Part shown: in pieces, positions 6,873 to 13,150 of the stretch
How positions within the stretch are numbered: position 1 is the stretch's first letter
Layout of the letters: every line of letters begins with the position of its first letter
DNA from: a virus
Virus record (IMG/VR): IMGVR_UViG_3300027754_000253
Location: 1-34,800 of that record
DNA: 34,800 nucleotides
Reading direction: 5' to 3' (one strand)
Notes under the pieces: model-generated
What the model saw: the letters and a program-made list of their open reading frames with translations, nothing else
What the model was told of the DNA's origin: nothing
The model's database searches: none
Position numbers and translations under genes: made by a program

Positions 6873-7082
6873 TTAATGTTTATTTTTACTTTTATTGCTA
6901 ACTATTTGATTATCAAAGCAATTATTTTTTGCTCTCTTCTTATATTTTGATGTTTTCTCTATAAATTTTGTTTTACCAATCATTATATATTTTATTTGAT
7001 TAGTTTTTATTTTATAGTAAATGGCTTGATGGCTTACTGAATGTAAGGTTGCGAACTCGCTAACTGATAATAAATCTTTCAT
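6873..7082 (-). CDS. Small helix-turn-helix DNA-binding regulator (MerR/excisionase-like)
   Basis: A 69-aa basic protein whose first 40 residues (LLSVSEFATLHSVSHQAIYY, then KIKTNQIKYIMIGKTKFI) have the helix-turn-helix plus wing pattern of MerR-like and excisionase proteins. The C-terminus is Lys/Asn-rich. It is the first gene of the leftward block and sits at the divergent promoter region, so it may control the early/late decision; this is inferred from position. An upstream ATG (7097) would place the start inside the predicted -7 box; the ATG at 7082 lies only a few bases beyond it, so the mRNA may be leaderless or nearly so. Confidence 0.7.
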   Translation of the reverse strand: MKDLLSVSEFATLHSVSHQAIYYKIKTNQIKYIMIGKTKFIEKTSKYKKRAKNNCFDNQIVSNKSKNKH

Positions 7083-7086
7083 ATTG

Positions 7087-7117
7087 CAAAAATACAAAAT
7101 AATATTGATACTTGCAA
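7087..7117 (-). promoter_or_regulatory. Leftward (early) Bacteroidetes-type promoter
   Basis: On the minus strand TTG (7117-7115), 20 nt, then TATTTTTG (7094-7087) fits the TTG / TAnnTTTG consensus. It lies directly before the regulator gene and would drive the whole early block. The TTG is half of the palindrome TTGCAA (7112-7117), whose other half belongs to a rightward match. Confidence 0.6.
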
Positions 7118-7142
7118 AATAAATTTAATATAATTACATTTG
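7112..7142 (+). promoter_or_regulatory. Rightward Bacteroidetes-type promoter match
   Basis: TTG (7112-7114), 20 nt, then TACATTTG (7135-7142) fits the same consensus with the same spacing as the leftward promoter. However, the best start codon of the sigma-like gene (TTG at 7140) lies inside the -7 box, so a transcript from here would lack it. Either the gene starts later, or this match is partly fortuitous. Confidence 0.4.
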
Positions 7143-7664
7143 TCAATCAAAACAATAGTAGATAAACACTTCGCGGATAACTATACTTACTATAAAAGTG
7201 TATGTAAACGTTATTATAATGGTCGGTACCTGGCTGAAGATTTATTACACGAACTTTATCTAAAACTTAGCAACTCTAATCCTGAACAAATAGAACGTTA
7301 TCACAAAGCAAATAAATTAAATTGTTTAGGGTTATTAATTATTAAAGATTTATTTCGTCATCGGACTCAAAAGCTATTCCACATAGATGGAAATACTAGT
7401 AATTTATTTGAAGCAGCTAACTTTGAGATATTAGATTTTAAACAAGTTGATGAAGAGTATTTTCAAATAGATGAAATCTTAATTGATAAAATAAAAAATT
7501 GTATATTTGATGGGCTGTTAAACCAGGATCATGATATAGAAGTTTTTGTAATGGCTCAGATAGAACCATTATATAGAATGGAGCAACGAACTAAAATAAA
7601 TCGGAGTAGCTTAAAGAAAGCTTACGAGAACGCAAGGATTAAACTTAAAAACCAATTAAAATGA
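7140..7664 (+). CDS. Sigma-70-family-like transcription factor
   Basis: A 174-aa protein with an ECF-sigma-like layout. Residues 15-50 (YKSVCKRYYNGRYLAEDLLH, then ELYLKLSN) match sigma region 2, which binds core RNA polymerase; the C-terminal RTKINRSSLKKAYENARIKL looks like the region 4 helix-turn-helix. Such proteins are frequent in Bacteroidetes phages just before the structural genes and may direct late transcription. The proposed start is TTG, as no ATG exists before region 2; it coincides with a predicted -7 box, so the start is uncertain. Its stop overlaps the next gene by four bases (ATGA). Confidence 0.75.
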   Translation: MSIKTIVDKHFADNYTYYKSVCKRYYNGRYLAEDLLHELYLKLSNSNPEQIERYHKANKLNCLGLLIIKDLFRHRTQKLFHIDGNTSNLFEAANFEILDFKQVDEEYFQIDEILIDKIKNCIFDGLLNQDHDIEVFVMAQIEPLYRMEQRTKINRSSLKKAYENARIKLKNQLK

Positions 7665-7903
7665 AAGCAGAAAACTTAAATCACATTAAAGAAAACGTTG
7701 AACTATTTAGAATGTGGGTAGCAAACAACGAGCATCTTCAAAACTCAATGGATGTATTACAACCAGTTATTGAAGTTTACAACGAAGAGTTCCCACAACA
7801 AGCTATCGGACTATCAAACTGCAAGGAATGTTTATTAGATATGCTTAGATGGGCCATAAGCCAAACAAAAGAAGAAGTTAAAAAGAAAAAAAATGAAATA
7901 TAA
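7661..7903 (+). CDS. Hypothetical helical protein coupled to the sigma-like gene
   Basis: An 80-aa mostly helical protein, MKAENLNHIKENVELFRMWV, with an SNCKECLLDMLRWAI segment (a C-x2-C pair) and a Lys-rich tail. It starts in the ATGA of the sigma-like gene, so the two are translationally coupled. It might modulate the sigma factor, but nothing beyond position shows this. Confidence 0.6.
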   Translation: MKAENLNHIKENVELFRMWVANNEHLQNSMDVLQPVIEVYNEEFPQQAIGLSNCKECLLDMLRWAISQTKEEVKKKKNEI

Positions 7904-7988
7904 TTATATTACTTACACAACTTTAGTTCCAACTTTTGACTGTTATACAAGTTCACTTATCGGAGTATTCTATATTATACTGAATTAA
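7893..7988 (+). CDS. Possible 31-aa peptide
   Basis: A short ORF, MKYNYITYTTLVPTFDCYTS, ending LIGVFYIILN. It starts inside the end of the previous gene and its stop abuts the ATG of the next one exactly, which gives perfect tiling. The last third is hydrophobic enough to associate with membrane. With no homologue recognised, this tiling is the only support. Confidence 0.3.
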   Translation: MKYNYITYTTLVPTFDCYTSSLIGVFYIILN

Positions 7989-8108
7989 ATGGCAAAGACT
8001 AAAGAACTAACTATTAAAAAGACTTTTGGTAAACGAAAAATCGGTAAGGCAAAGAAATCAATTTGTAAACGAGATAGGAAAACTAAACCAAACAAAGGAC
8101 AAGGATGA
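7989..8108 (+). CDS. Very basic 39-aa protein
   Basis: A Lys/Arg-rich ORF, MAKTKELTIKKTFGKRKIGK and then AKKSICKRDRKTKPNKGQG. Its stop overlaps the ATG of the ParB-domain gene in an ATGA. The extreme basicity suggests nucleic-acid binding. Many phages carry such small basic proteins next to DNA-modification or packaging genes; no specific role is claimed. Confidence 0.5.
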   Translation: MAKTKELTIKKTFGKRKIGKAKKSICKRDRKTKPNKGQG

Positions 8109-8695
8109 AAATAGAAATTAAAAAGCTAAGCGATTTAAAGCCAGCTCCATATAATCCAAGACAAAGTAATGCCGAACAGGAAAAGCAATTAAAAAGCTCA
8201 CTTGAAAAGTTTGGAGTAGTAGAACCAATTATCTTTAATAAACAAACAGGATTTATAGTAGGCGGACATTTTAGGATAAGAGAATTAAAAAAGTTAGGTT
8301 ATAAAGAAATTGAATGTGTAATAGTTGATTTAAACGAAGCGGATGAAAAAGAATTAAACATAAGATTAAATGCTAATACAGGAAGTTGGGATTGGGATGA
8401 GTTGGCTAATAATTGGGATAGCGAATTGTTATCGGACTGGGGATTAAAGATACCTGGCTTAATTAATGATAGTGATGAATTTGGAACTGACTTTAAATTA
8501 CCTGAAGGAGACAAAGCACCCTTTCAACAAATGACTTTTACTTTAGCAGATGAACAAGCTACTCAAATTAAAAATGCAATAGCAGACATTAAAAAAACCG
8601 ATGAATATAAATATGCCGAAACTATGGGTAACGAAAATAGTAATGGTAATGCTTTATATTTAATTATTATGCAATGGAAAGAGAATACAAAATAA
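8105..8695 (+). CDS. ParB N-terminal-domain protein
   Basis: A 196-aa protein. Residues 1-110 form a ParB/Srx-like domain: LSDLKPAPYNPRQSN at the N-terminus, the GGHFRIREL box (about 56-64) and LNIRLNANTGSWDWDEL. The rest (FGTDFKLPEG, then a helical segment) is as in the phage proteins that pair this domain with DNA modification enzymes. It may bind DNA or use NTP; in phage genomes such genes stand upstream of terminase or methyltransferase genes. Its last 22 bases overlap the first Mom-like gene in another frame, so the two are expressed together. Confidence 0.85.
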   Translation: MKIEIKKLSDLKPAPYNPRQSNAEQEKQLKSSLEKFGVVEPIIFNKQTGFIVGGHFRIRELKKLGYKEIECVIVDLNEADEKELNIRLNANTGSWDWDELANNWDSELLSDWGLKIPGLINDSDEFGTDFKLPEGDKAPFQQMTFTLADEQATQIKNAIADIKKTDEYKYAETMGNENSNGNALYLIIMQWKENTK

Positions 8696-9363
8696 ACGAA
8701 CAATTAAAAGATGTATTAGTTAAAGTTATAGATAGTAAACTTGCAAAAGAATATACTATTAAAAATCATTACATGAAAACATTCCCTATTCCTAAAGTTT
8801 GTTTCGGAGTATTTTATAATAAAAGATTAAATGGAGTTTTAACATTTGGATTATCTCCATCTACTAAACAAAAATTACAAAAAATAATTCCAAATATAGA
8901 AGAAGGTCAATTTATAGAAATGCAAAGAATGAATATATCTGATATACTTGGTAATAATGCAGAAAGTTTTGTACTTGGTAAAGTTTATGAATTATTTAAA
9001 AAAAATACTAAAATAAAAGTTATTTTAACACACGCTGGAGGATGCAAAAATGATTGTGGGATTGTTTATCAATCATCATCTTGGATGTATTTTGGAAAAG
9101 AAAAATGCGATGATTTTTATTTAACTGAAAATGGAGAATATAAAAATATAATTGCACCAATGCGTTTTGGTAGAGTCCCAAAAGGTATAAAAGGTGGACA
9201 AGCAATAGGTGAAGCATTATTTGGTACAGGTAAAATAATAAACTCTTTTAGATATTTATATTTATATCCATTAAATAAAGGATTAAGGTCGTTTTTATCT
9301 AAAAAAGAACAAGAATATCCAAAAGATAGTATGAATTTTAGAAAAAACCAAGAATGGATTTAA
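8674..9363 (+). CDS. Mom-like DNA-modification protein, first paralogue
   Basis: A 229-aa protein related to the following gene: both have an N-terminal VKVI-S/P-SK-A-E element, then KNHYMKTFPIP / KNHYSGKVVPN, then FGVF-NKRLNGVLTFG / FGCF-DDKLHGVMSYG, then E-RMN / LNRMAF, and a IVYQSSSW / TIYRASGF turn near residue 130. These are Mom (phage Mu) hallmarks; Mom has a GNAT-like fold and converts adenine to a carbamoylmethyl derivative. This copy is more divergent and has a different C-terminus (SFRYLYLYPL, then PKDS). It may use another donor or target, or act with its neighbour. Confidence is lower than for the second paralogue. Confidence 0.75.
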   Translation: MEREYKINEQLKDVLVKVIDSKLAKEYTIKNHYMKTFPIPKVCFGVFYNKRLNGVLTFGLSPSTKQKLQKIIPNIEEGQFIEMQRMNISDILGNNAESFVLGKVYELFKKNTKIKVILTHAGGCKNDCGIVYQSSSWMYFGKEKCDDFYLTENGEYKNIIAPMRFGRVPKGIKGGQAIGEALFGTGKIINSFRYLYLYPLNKGLRSFLSKKEQEYPKDSMNFRKNQEWI

Positions 9364-9367
9364 AAAT

Positions 9368-9417
9368 GGGGATAACCAATAGGGGTTTCATAGTTAGTTC
9401 GAACCTAACTATCTCCA
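9368..9417 (+). other. tRNA-like minihelix (T-arm plus acceptor stem) between the mom-like genes
   Basis: GGGGATA (9368-9374) pairs with TATCTCC (9410-9416), including one G-T pair, giving a 7-bp acceptor-like stem. Directly 5' of the latter is a 5-bp stem, GTTAG/CTAAC (9393-9397 and 9405-9409), closing the seven-base loop TTCGAAC, the canonical T-loop sequence. A base A (9417) sits in the discriminator position. Only 18 nt (9375-9392) separate the acceptor strand from the T-arm, so D- and anticodon arms are absent. CCA is not encoded. It could be a tRNA remnant, a tRNA-like regulatory RNA for mom expression, or an attP-like core. Confidence 0.5.
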
Positions 9418-9427
9418 CAAAATAAAT

Positions 9428-10126
9428 ATGGGCAGAGCAAAAGAAATAATAGTTAAAGTAATACCAAGTAAGATTGCAAATGAGTTTGTAAAGAAAAACC
9501 ATTATAGCGGTAAGGTAGTACCAAATAGCACTTTACACTTTGGTTGCTTTTTAGATGATAAATTGCATGGAGTTATGAGTTATGGTAGTCCAATGGTTAA
9601 ATCAAAAGTTATTCATTATGTAGAAAATACAAAATGGAATGAAGTAATAGAATTAAACAGAATGGCATTTGATAATTATTTGCCAAAATATTCTGAAAGC
9701 AGGTGTATATCAGTAAGTATTAAATTAATTAAAAAGAATGCTGCACACATAAAATGGATTTTAAGTTTTAGTGATGGTAATTTATGTGGTGATGGAACAA
9801 TTTACAGAGCAAGTGGATTTCAATTAATAGGAGTAAATAAAAATACAAGTACTTATCAAATGCCAAACGGTGAAGTAGTGTGTAGCTTAACAAGTTCAGC
9901 ACATAGAACAAAAGAAAGTAATGGTAAAAGCGGAACAAGTTGGATAAAAGATAATGGAGGTAAAAAATTAGATGGTTTTCAAATTAGATACATTTATCTA
10001 ATTGACAAAACTTGCAAAATAACAGTTCCAATATTACCATTTAGCAAAATAGATGAAATGGGTGCGGGAATGTACAAAGGAGAAAAGATAACTTTAAAAG
10101 AAAGACAACAAGCGATAGAAGCATAA
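9428..10126 (+). CDS. Mom family adenine methylcarbamoylation protein, second paralogue
   Basis: A 232-aa protein with clear similarity to the phage Mu Mom family. The visible blocks, in order, are KNHYSGKVVPNSTLHFG (about 20-37), DDKLHGVMSYGSPM, WNEVIELNRMAFDNYLPK, SESRCISVSIKLIKKN, HIKWILSFSDGNLCGDGT and IYRASGFQLIGV. Mom acts on DNA adenines, producing a carbamoylmethyl base that blocks many restriction enzymes, so this protein is probably a DNA hypermodification enzyme for the phage genome. The gene follows the first paralogue after 64 nt that hold a tRNA-like structure. The ParB-domain gene upstream is probably part of the same cassette. The start at 9428 (ATG) has a suitable A-rich leader. 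Confidence 0.88.
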   Translation: MGRAKEIIVKVIPSKIANEFVKKNHYSGKVVPNSTLHFGCFLDDKLHGVMSYGSPMVKSKVIHYVENTKWNEVIELNRMAFDNYLPKYSESRCISVSIKLIKKNAAHIKWILSFSDGNLCGDGTIYRASGFQLIGVNKNTSTYQMPNGEVVCSLTSSAHRTKESNGKSGTSWIKDNGGKKLDGFQIRYIYLIDKTCKITVPILPFSKIDEMGAGMYKGEKITLKERQQAIEA

Positions 10127-10133
10127 AAGTAAT

Positions 10134-10199
10134 GTGTTAGTATTCCATACTAAAGAAGGGGGGCAGTACCACCCTATCGCTCAAATTAAACGAGAATAA
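10134..10199 (+). CDS. Possible 21-aa peptide between mom-like and terminase genes
   Basis: A GTG-initiated ORF reading VLVFHTKEGGQYHPIAQIKR and one more residue. The HTKxGxYHPI-like composition is protein-like and the G+C content is locally higher than around it. The 5' end also contains a 7-bp inverted repeat, TTAGTAT/ATACTAA (10137-10153), with a three-base loop. It may be a remnant rather than a gene. The start codon is non-standard for this genome. Confidence 0.2.
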   Translation: MLVFHTKEGGQYHPIAQIKRE

Positions 10200-10208
10200 A
10201 ACGAGATT

Positions 10209-10562
10209 ATGGCAAATGAAGATAACTTAAAAAAGTTTAGTTCTGAATACCAGCCTGAAAAAAATGGGCGACCAAAGGGAAGTAAAAACCGAGCTACAAT
10301 AGTTAAGAAATGGTTAGAGGTAAATCAAAACTTAAAGAATCCTTTAACAGGGCAAGATGAATTTTTAACTCAAGAAGATTTAATTACTTTGGCAATTATC
10401 AAAAGAGCAAGGGATGGGAATGTAAACGCTTACAATGCTTTAATGGATAGTGGCTATGGCTCACCAGCTCAAACAGTAAATCAAACAATAACTGAATATC
10501 CTATATTCCCTGGAATAGATTTGAATGTTGATAAAGACGACAGCTCAGCGGAAGATATTTAA
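10209..10562 (+). CDS. terS: Probable terminase small subunit (DUF5681-like)
   Basis: A 117-aa protein, opening with a basic GRPKGSKNRATIVKKWLEVN segment (about 20-39) of the DUF5681 type and followed by helical QEDLITLAIIKRARDGNVNA and NALMDSGYGSPA. These proteins stand directly upstream of terminase large subunits in Bacteroidetes phages and probably recognise DNA for packaging. Here it overlaps the large-subunit gene by 38 bases. The start ATG at 10209 is the first of the frame. Role inferred from position and domain. Confidence 0.75.
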   Translation: MANEDNLKKFSSEYQPEKNGRPKGSKNRATIVKKWLEVNQNLKNPLTGQDEFLTQEDLITLAIIKRARDGNVNAYNALMDSGYGSPAQTVNQTITEYPIFPGIDLNVDKDDSSAEDI

Positions 10563-11694
10563 ACTCAAAAAAAGGGTTAGAATTGTTCGTGGAGGTACTT
10601 CAGCTTCCAAGACGTTTAGTATTATACCATTCCTAATTACTCACGCTTACAACGAACCTAATAGCGAAATAAGTATAGTTGCTGAAACCATTCCACATTT
10701 AAAACGTGGTGCCTTAAGGGACTTTTTAAAGATAATGGATTTAGTCGGTTTGTATAACGATTCAAGTTTCAACAAGTCAAGTTTAATTTATACGTTTCAA
10801 AATGGTTCTTATATTGAATTCTTTAGTGCAGATAGTGAAAGCAAATTAAGGGGCGCAAGACGTGATGTATTATTTGTAAATGAGTGTAATAATATAACCT
10901 GGGAATCTTACTATCAATTAGCCATTCGAACTCGAAAGTTTATTTATTTAGATTACAATCCTGTTTCGGAGTTTTGGGTGGATAAAGAATTGATTAATGA
11001 TGTTGATTCCGAAATGGTTATACTTACCTACTTAGATAATGAAGCACTTGACAAATCAATAGTTCGTGAAATTGAGAAAGCAAAAGAAAAAGCTAAAACA
11101 AGTAAGTACTGGGAGAATTGGTATAAGGTTTATGGCTTAGGGCAAATCGGTACGTTACAGGGTACGGTCTTTGAGAATTGGTCCATTGCTCCTTCCATTC
11201 CAAAGGATGCTGAATTGATTGCTTATTCTTTAGACTGGGGATATTCAAACGACCCTACAGCTTTAGTTGCTTGTTACAAGTCGGGACAACAATATTACTT
11301 CGATGAATTGATATATCAAACTAAACTAACTAACTCAGATATTATTGACAAACTAATTAAACTCGGAGTATCGGAATATTCAGATATCATAGCAGATAGT
11401 GCAGAACCTAAGTCGATAGAAGATTTAAGACGTAGAGGTTTCTCGGTTAGTCCAGCTAAGAAAGGACCCGATAGCATACGTGCTTCCATATCTTTATTGC
11501 AAGAGATTCACTTTAAGGTAACCGAGAATAGCACTAACTTAATTAAGGAGTTAAGGAACTATTGCTGGGATGTTGATAGGGATGGTAATAAAATGCAGAA
11601 CCCAGTTGATGACAATAACCACGCTATTGATGCGATTAGATATTTGGCAATGAATAAGTTAAGTAGCTTATCTGATTGGATGGACTTTGAGTAG
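10525..11694 (+). CDS. terL: Terminase large subunit
   Basis: A 389-aa terminase ATPase/nuclease of the PBSX-like group. GGTSASKT (23-30) is the Walker A motif, VLFVNE (115-120) Walker B, and the RNase H-like nuclease has D in SLDWGYSNDPTALV, D in DIIADSAEP and D-x5-D-A-I-R in NNHAIDAIRYL near the C-terminus. It cuts and pumps phage DNA into proheads using ATP. The nuclease residues are all visible and the length is normal. The start overlaps terS; a hairpin overlaps the stop codon. Confidence 0.94.
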   Translation: MLIKTTAQRKIFKLKKRVRIVRGGTSASKTFSIIPFLITHAYNEPNSEISIVAETIPHLKRGALRDFLKIMDLVGLYNDSSFNKSSLIYTFQNGSYIEFFSADSESKLRGARRDVLFVNECNNITWESYYQLAIRTRKFIYLDYNPVSEFWVDKELINDVDSEMVILTYLDNEALDKSIVREIEKAKEKAKTSKYWENWYKVYGLGQIGTLQGTVFENWSIAPSIPKDAELIAYSLDWGYSNDPTALVACYKSGQQYYFDELIYQTKLTNSDIIDKLIKLGVSEYSDIIADSAEPKSIEDLRRRGFSVSPAKKGPDSIRASISLLQEIHFKVTENSTNLIKELRNYCWDVDRDGNKMQNPVDDNNHAIDAIRYLAMNKLSSLSDWMDFE

Positions 11695-11717
11695 TTGGCT
11701 ACAATTTGTAACCAACT
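11693..11717. other. Stem-loop at the terL stop codon
   Basis: AGTTGG (11693-11698) and CCAACT (11712-11717) pair; after one mismatch TAC and GTA continue the stem around an AATTT loop. No T tract follows, so it is not an obvious terminator; it might stabilise or process the mRNA. Confidence 0.4.
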
Positions 11718-11788
11718 GATTTGAATAATGAATATAAATCCTAACCAATGGTTCGGAAAACAAAAGTAAAATTTTAAACATTATATAT

Positions 11789-12403
11789 ATGATGATACCA
11801 ACAAATGTAAATAACCTAACAATAAAGGAGTTTATCGAATACGAGAATATAAGAACTTCAAGTTTAGAAAACATCGATAAGATAATTCAGATAGCTTCGA
11901 GCTTTACTGATATTTCGGTATCGGAATACGAAAACATGAGTTTTAACGAACTTGAAAAAGTAAAGAGTAAAGTATTACTACTTATTAATTCAAAGCCGAA
12001 CACAAGGTTAAAGAATACGTTTTGGCACGATGGGACAAGATACAAAGCATGTAAGGATGAAAAAGATTTTAAGACAAATCAATACACAGCATTAAAGCAA
12101 TATGAAACCGATGTAATTAATAACTTGCATAAAATATTAGCATTGATATATGTTAAGTGTCCTGTATTCAGTAAGTATAAATTTAACTCCGATAACGTAG
12201 AACAAATAAACGATGTTATTTATAATTATGGAAAGGTGGGTGATGTCTATGGGACACTTTTTTTTTACTCGAACAGGTCCGAAAAATTGAAAGCGGATTT
12301 GTTGAACTCTTTGGAGGAGGTGCAGAAGGAGATAGCGATTCACATGGAGGAAGTGAACAGGGAGTTAAATCTTTCAGAAAAGAATATGGCTGGTACTTTA
12401 TAA
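11789..12403 (+). CDS. Tail assembly chaperone-like protein, frame 0 product
   Basis: A 204-aa protein: LTIKEFIEYENIRTSSLENI, ELEKVKSKVLLLINSKP, then WHDGTRYKACKDEKDFKTNQ and a helical middle ending LHKILALIYVK. This resembles the first part of chaperones located between terminase and tail genes. At 12258-12266 lies a run of nine Ts. A second frame (-1) is open from here to 12540 and encodes a conserved-looking end. Without the shift, the protein ends YSNRSEKLKADLLNSLEEVQ and continues as a helix to NMAGTL. Both ends look like real protein. A TTTAAACATTAT leader lies 4 nt before the start. Confidence 0.7.
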   Translation: MMIPTNVNNLTIKEFIEYENIRTSSLENIDKIIQIASSFTDISVSEYENMSFNELEKVKSKVLLLINSKPNTRLKNTFWHDGTRYKACKDEKDFKTNQYTALKQYETDVINNLHKILALIYVKCPVFSKYKFNSDNVEQINDVIYNYGKVGDVYGTLFFYSNRSEKLKADLLNSLEEVQKEIAIHMEEVNRELNLSEKNMAGTL

Positions 12404-12540
12404 TCGATTCAATTACTGGTGGCGATCCTTTTAAAGAAGATGAACTAATGGAGTGGTCGATTGCTAGGTTTTTAAATCGTATTCAATATATGAAGCATAA
12501 AGCGGAAAGTGAACAATTTGCACAATCAATAAATGAATGA
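12244..12540 (+). CDS. -1 frame extension of the tail chaperone (programmed frameshift candidate)
   Basis: The frame at -1 relative to the 204-aa gene is open from 12244 to the TGA at 12538-12540. After slipping on T TTT TTT (12259-12265), the ribosome would continue LLEQVRKIESGFVELFGG, a G/S-rich linker, then KEYGWYFIIDSITGGDPFKE and ARFLNRIQYMKHKAES. The GWY...GGDP...FLNRIQYxKxKAE pattern resembles the C-terminal domain of chaperone pairs in related phages, and its stop codon overlaps the start of the next gene (12533). The slipped product would be about 250 aa (159 plus 91). Lambda gpG/gpGT is the parallel. An indel in the T run is the alternative. Confidence 0.6.
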   Translation, partial: CLWDTFFLLEQVRKIESGFVELFGGGAEGDSDSHGGSEQGVKSFRKEYGWYFIIDSITGGDPFKEDELMEWSIARFLNRIQYMKHKAESEQFAQSINE

Positions 12541-13126
12541 AGTTGAAAAAATATTAGAAGCTTTCGGAACTAAGGTTGTGGAAGATTTGCGTAAAAGCTT
12601 ATCGGACAAACTACAAGCTAAAGCAGCATTCTATCAAAGTAAATATAAAGGTGCATCACCTAATCCTGGAGAAAGTGCTTTGGGTGCTTCAATTAAATAT
12701 AGGGTTGTGGATTCGGCTGATGGTATTAAATTAAACGTTTATTTGAATGATTATTGGGAAGCGGTTGATACAGGTCGTAAACCAGCTGGAGTTAGTCAAG
12801 GTGCAAGAATAGATAAATGGATAAAGTCAAGAAACTTAATACCAGGTTTTCAAACTAACAATTTAAAAGATAGGTTAAAAAAACAAGCTGAAAATAAAAC
12901 TAATAGAAAAAAGAAAGTGTTAAAGGTAATGAAGTTTTCAGAAGCTGTAAAAGCAATGGACTTTTTAGTAAGAAGAAAATTAAAAGATAAAGGATATTGG
13001 GGGATTCACTTTTTTGATGAGGTTGTAAACGATGGAAGGCAAGAACAATTAACAAAAGATATAGCAGCTGCTATGAAAAAAGACATAGAGATAATAATAA
13101 AGACTAATAGATATGAAAAAGAATAA
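12533..13126 (+). CDS. HK97 gp10-like tail completion protein
   Basis: A 197-aa protein with the gp10-like pattern: helical N-terminus (LRKSLSDKLQAKAAFYQSKY), a beta section (SIKYRVVDSADGIKLNVYLN), the diagnostic YWEAVDTGRKPAG, and a basic C-terminal half (WGIHFFDEVVNDGR, then KKDIEIIIK). Such proteins close the tail tube end or join tail to head. It overlaps the -1 frame extension by eight bases. It lies next to other tail genes. Confidence 0.75.
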   Translation: MNEVEKILEAFGTKVVEDLRKSLSDKLQAKAAFYQSKYKGASPNPGESALGASIKYRVVDSADGIKLNVYLNDYWEAVDTGRKPAGVSQGARIDKWIKSRNLIPGFQTNNLKDRLKKQAENKTNRKKKVLKVMKFSEAVKAMDFLVRRKLKDKGYWGIHFFDEVVNDGRQEQLTKDIAAAMKKDIEIIIKTNRYEKE

Positions 13127-13150
13127 AAATAATATTAAATACAAATAGAT

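Noticed and set aside
7135-7142. TACATTTG taken as proof of the sigma gene's transcription start
   Set aside because: The only suitable start codon lies in the box; kept as a low-confidence feature instead.
10137-10190. GC-rich stretch with an inverted repeat before terS, considered as a tRNA
   Set aside because: There is a 7-bp hairpin but no T-loop, no acceptor pairing and no anticodon arm; more likely the short peptide or spacer.
11728-11769. 13-codon ORF between terL and the chaperone gene
   Set aside because: Too short, no coupling with either neighbour and no leader motif.
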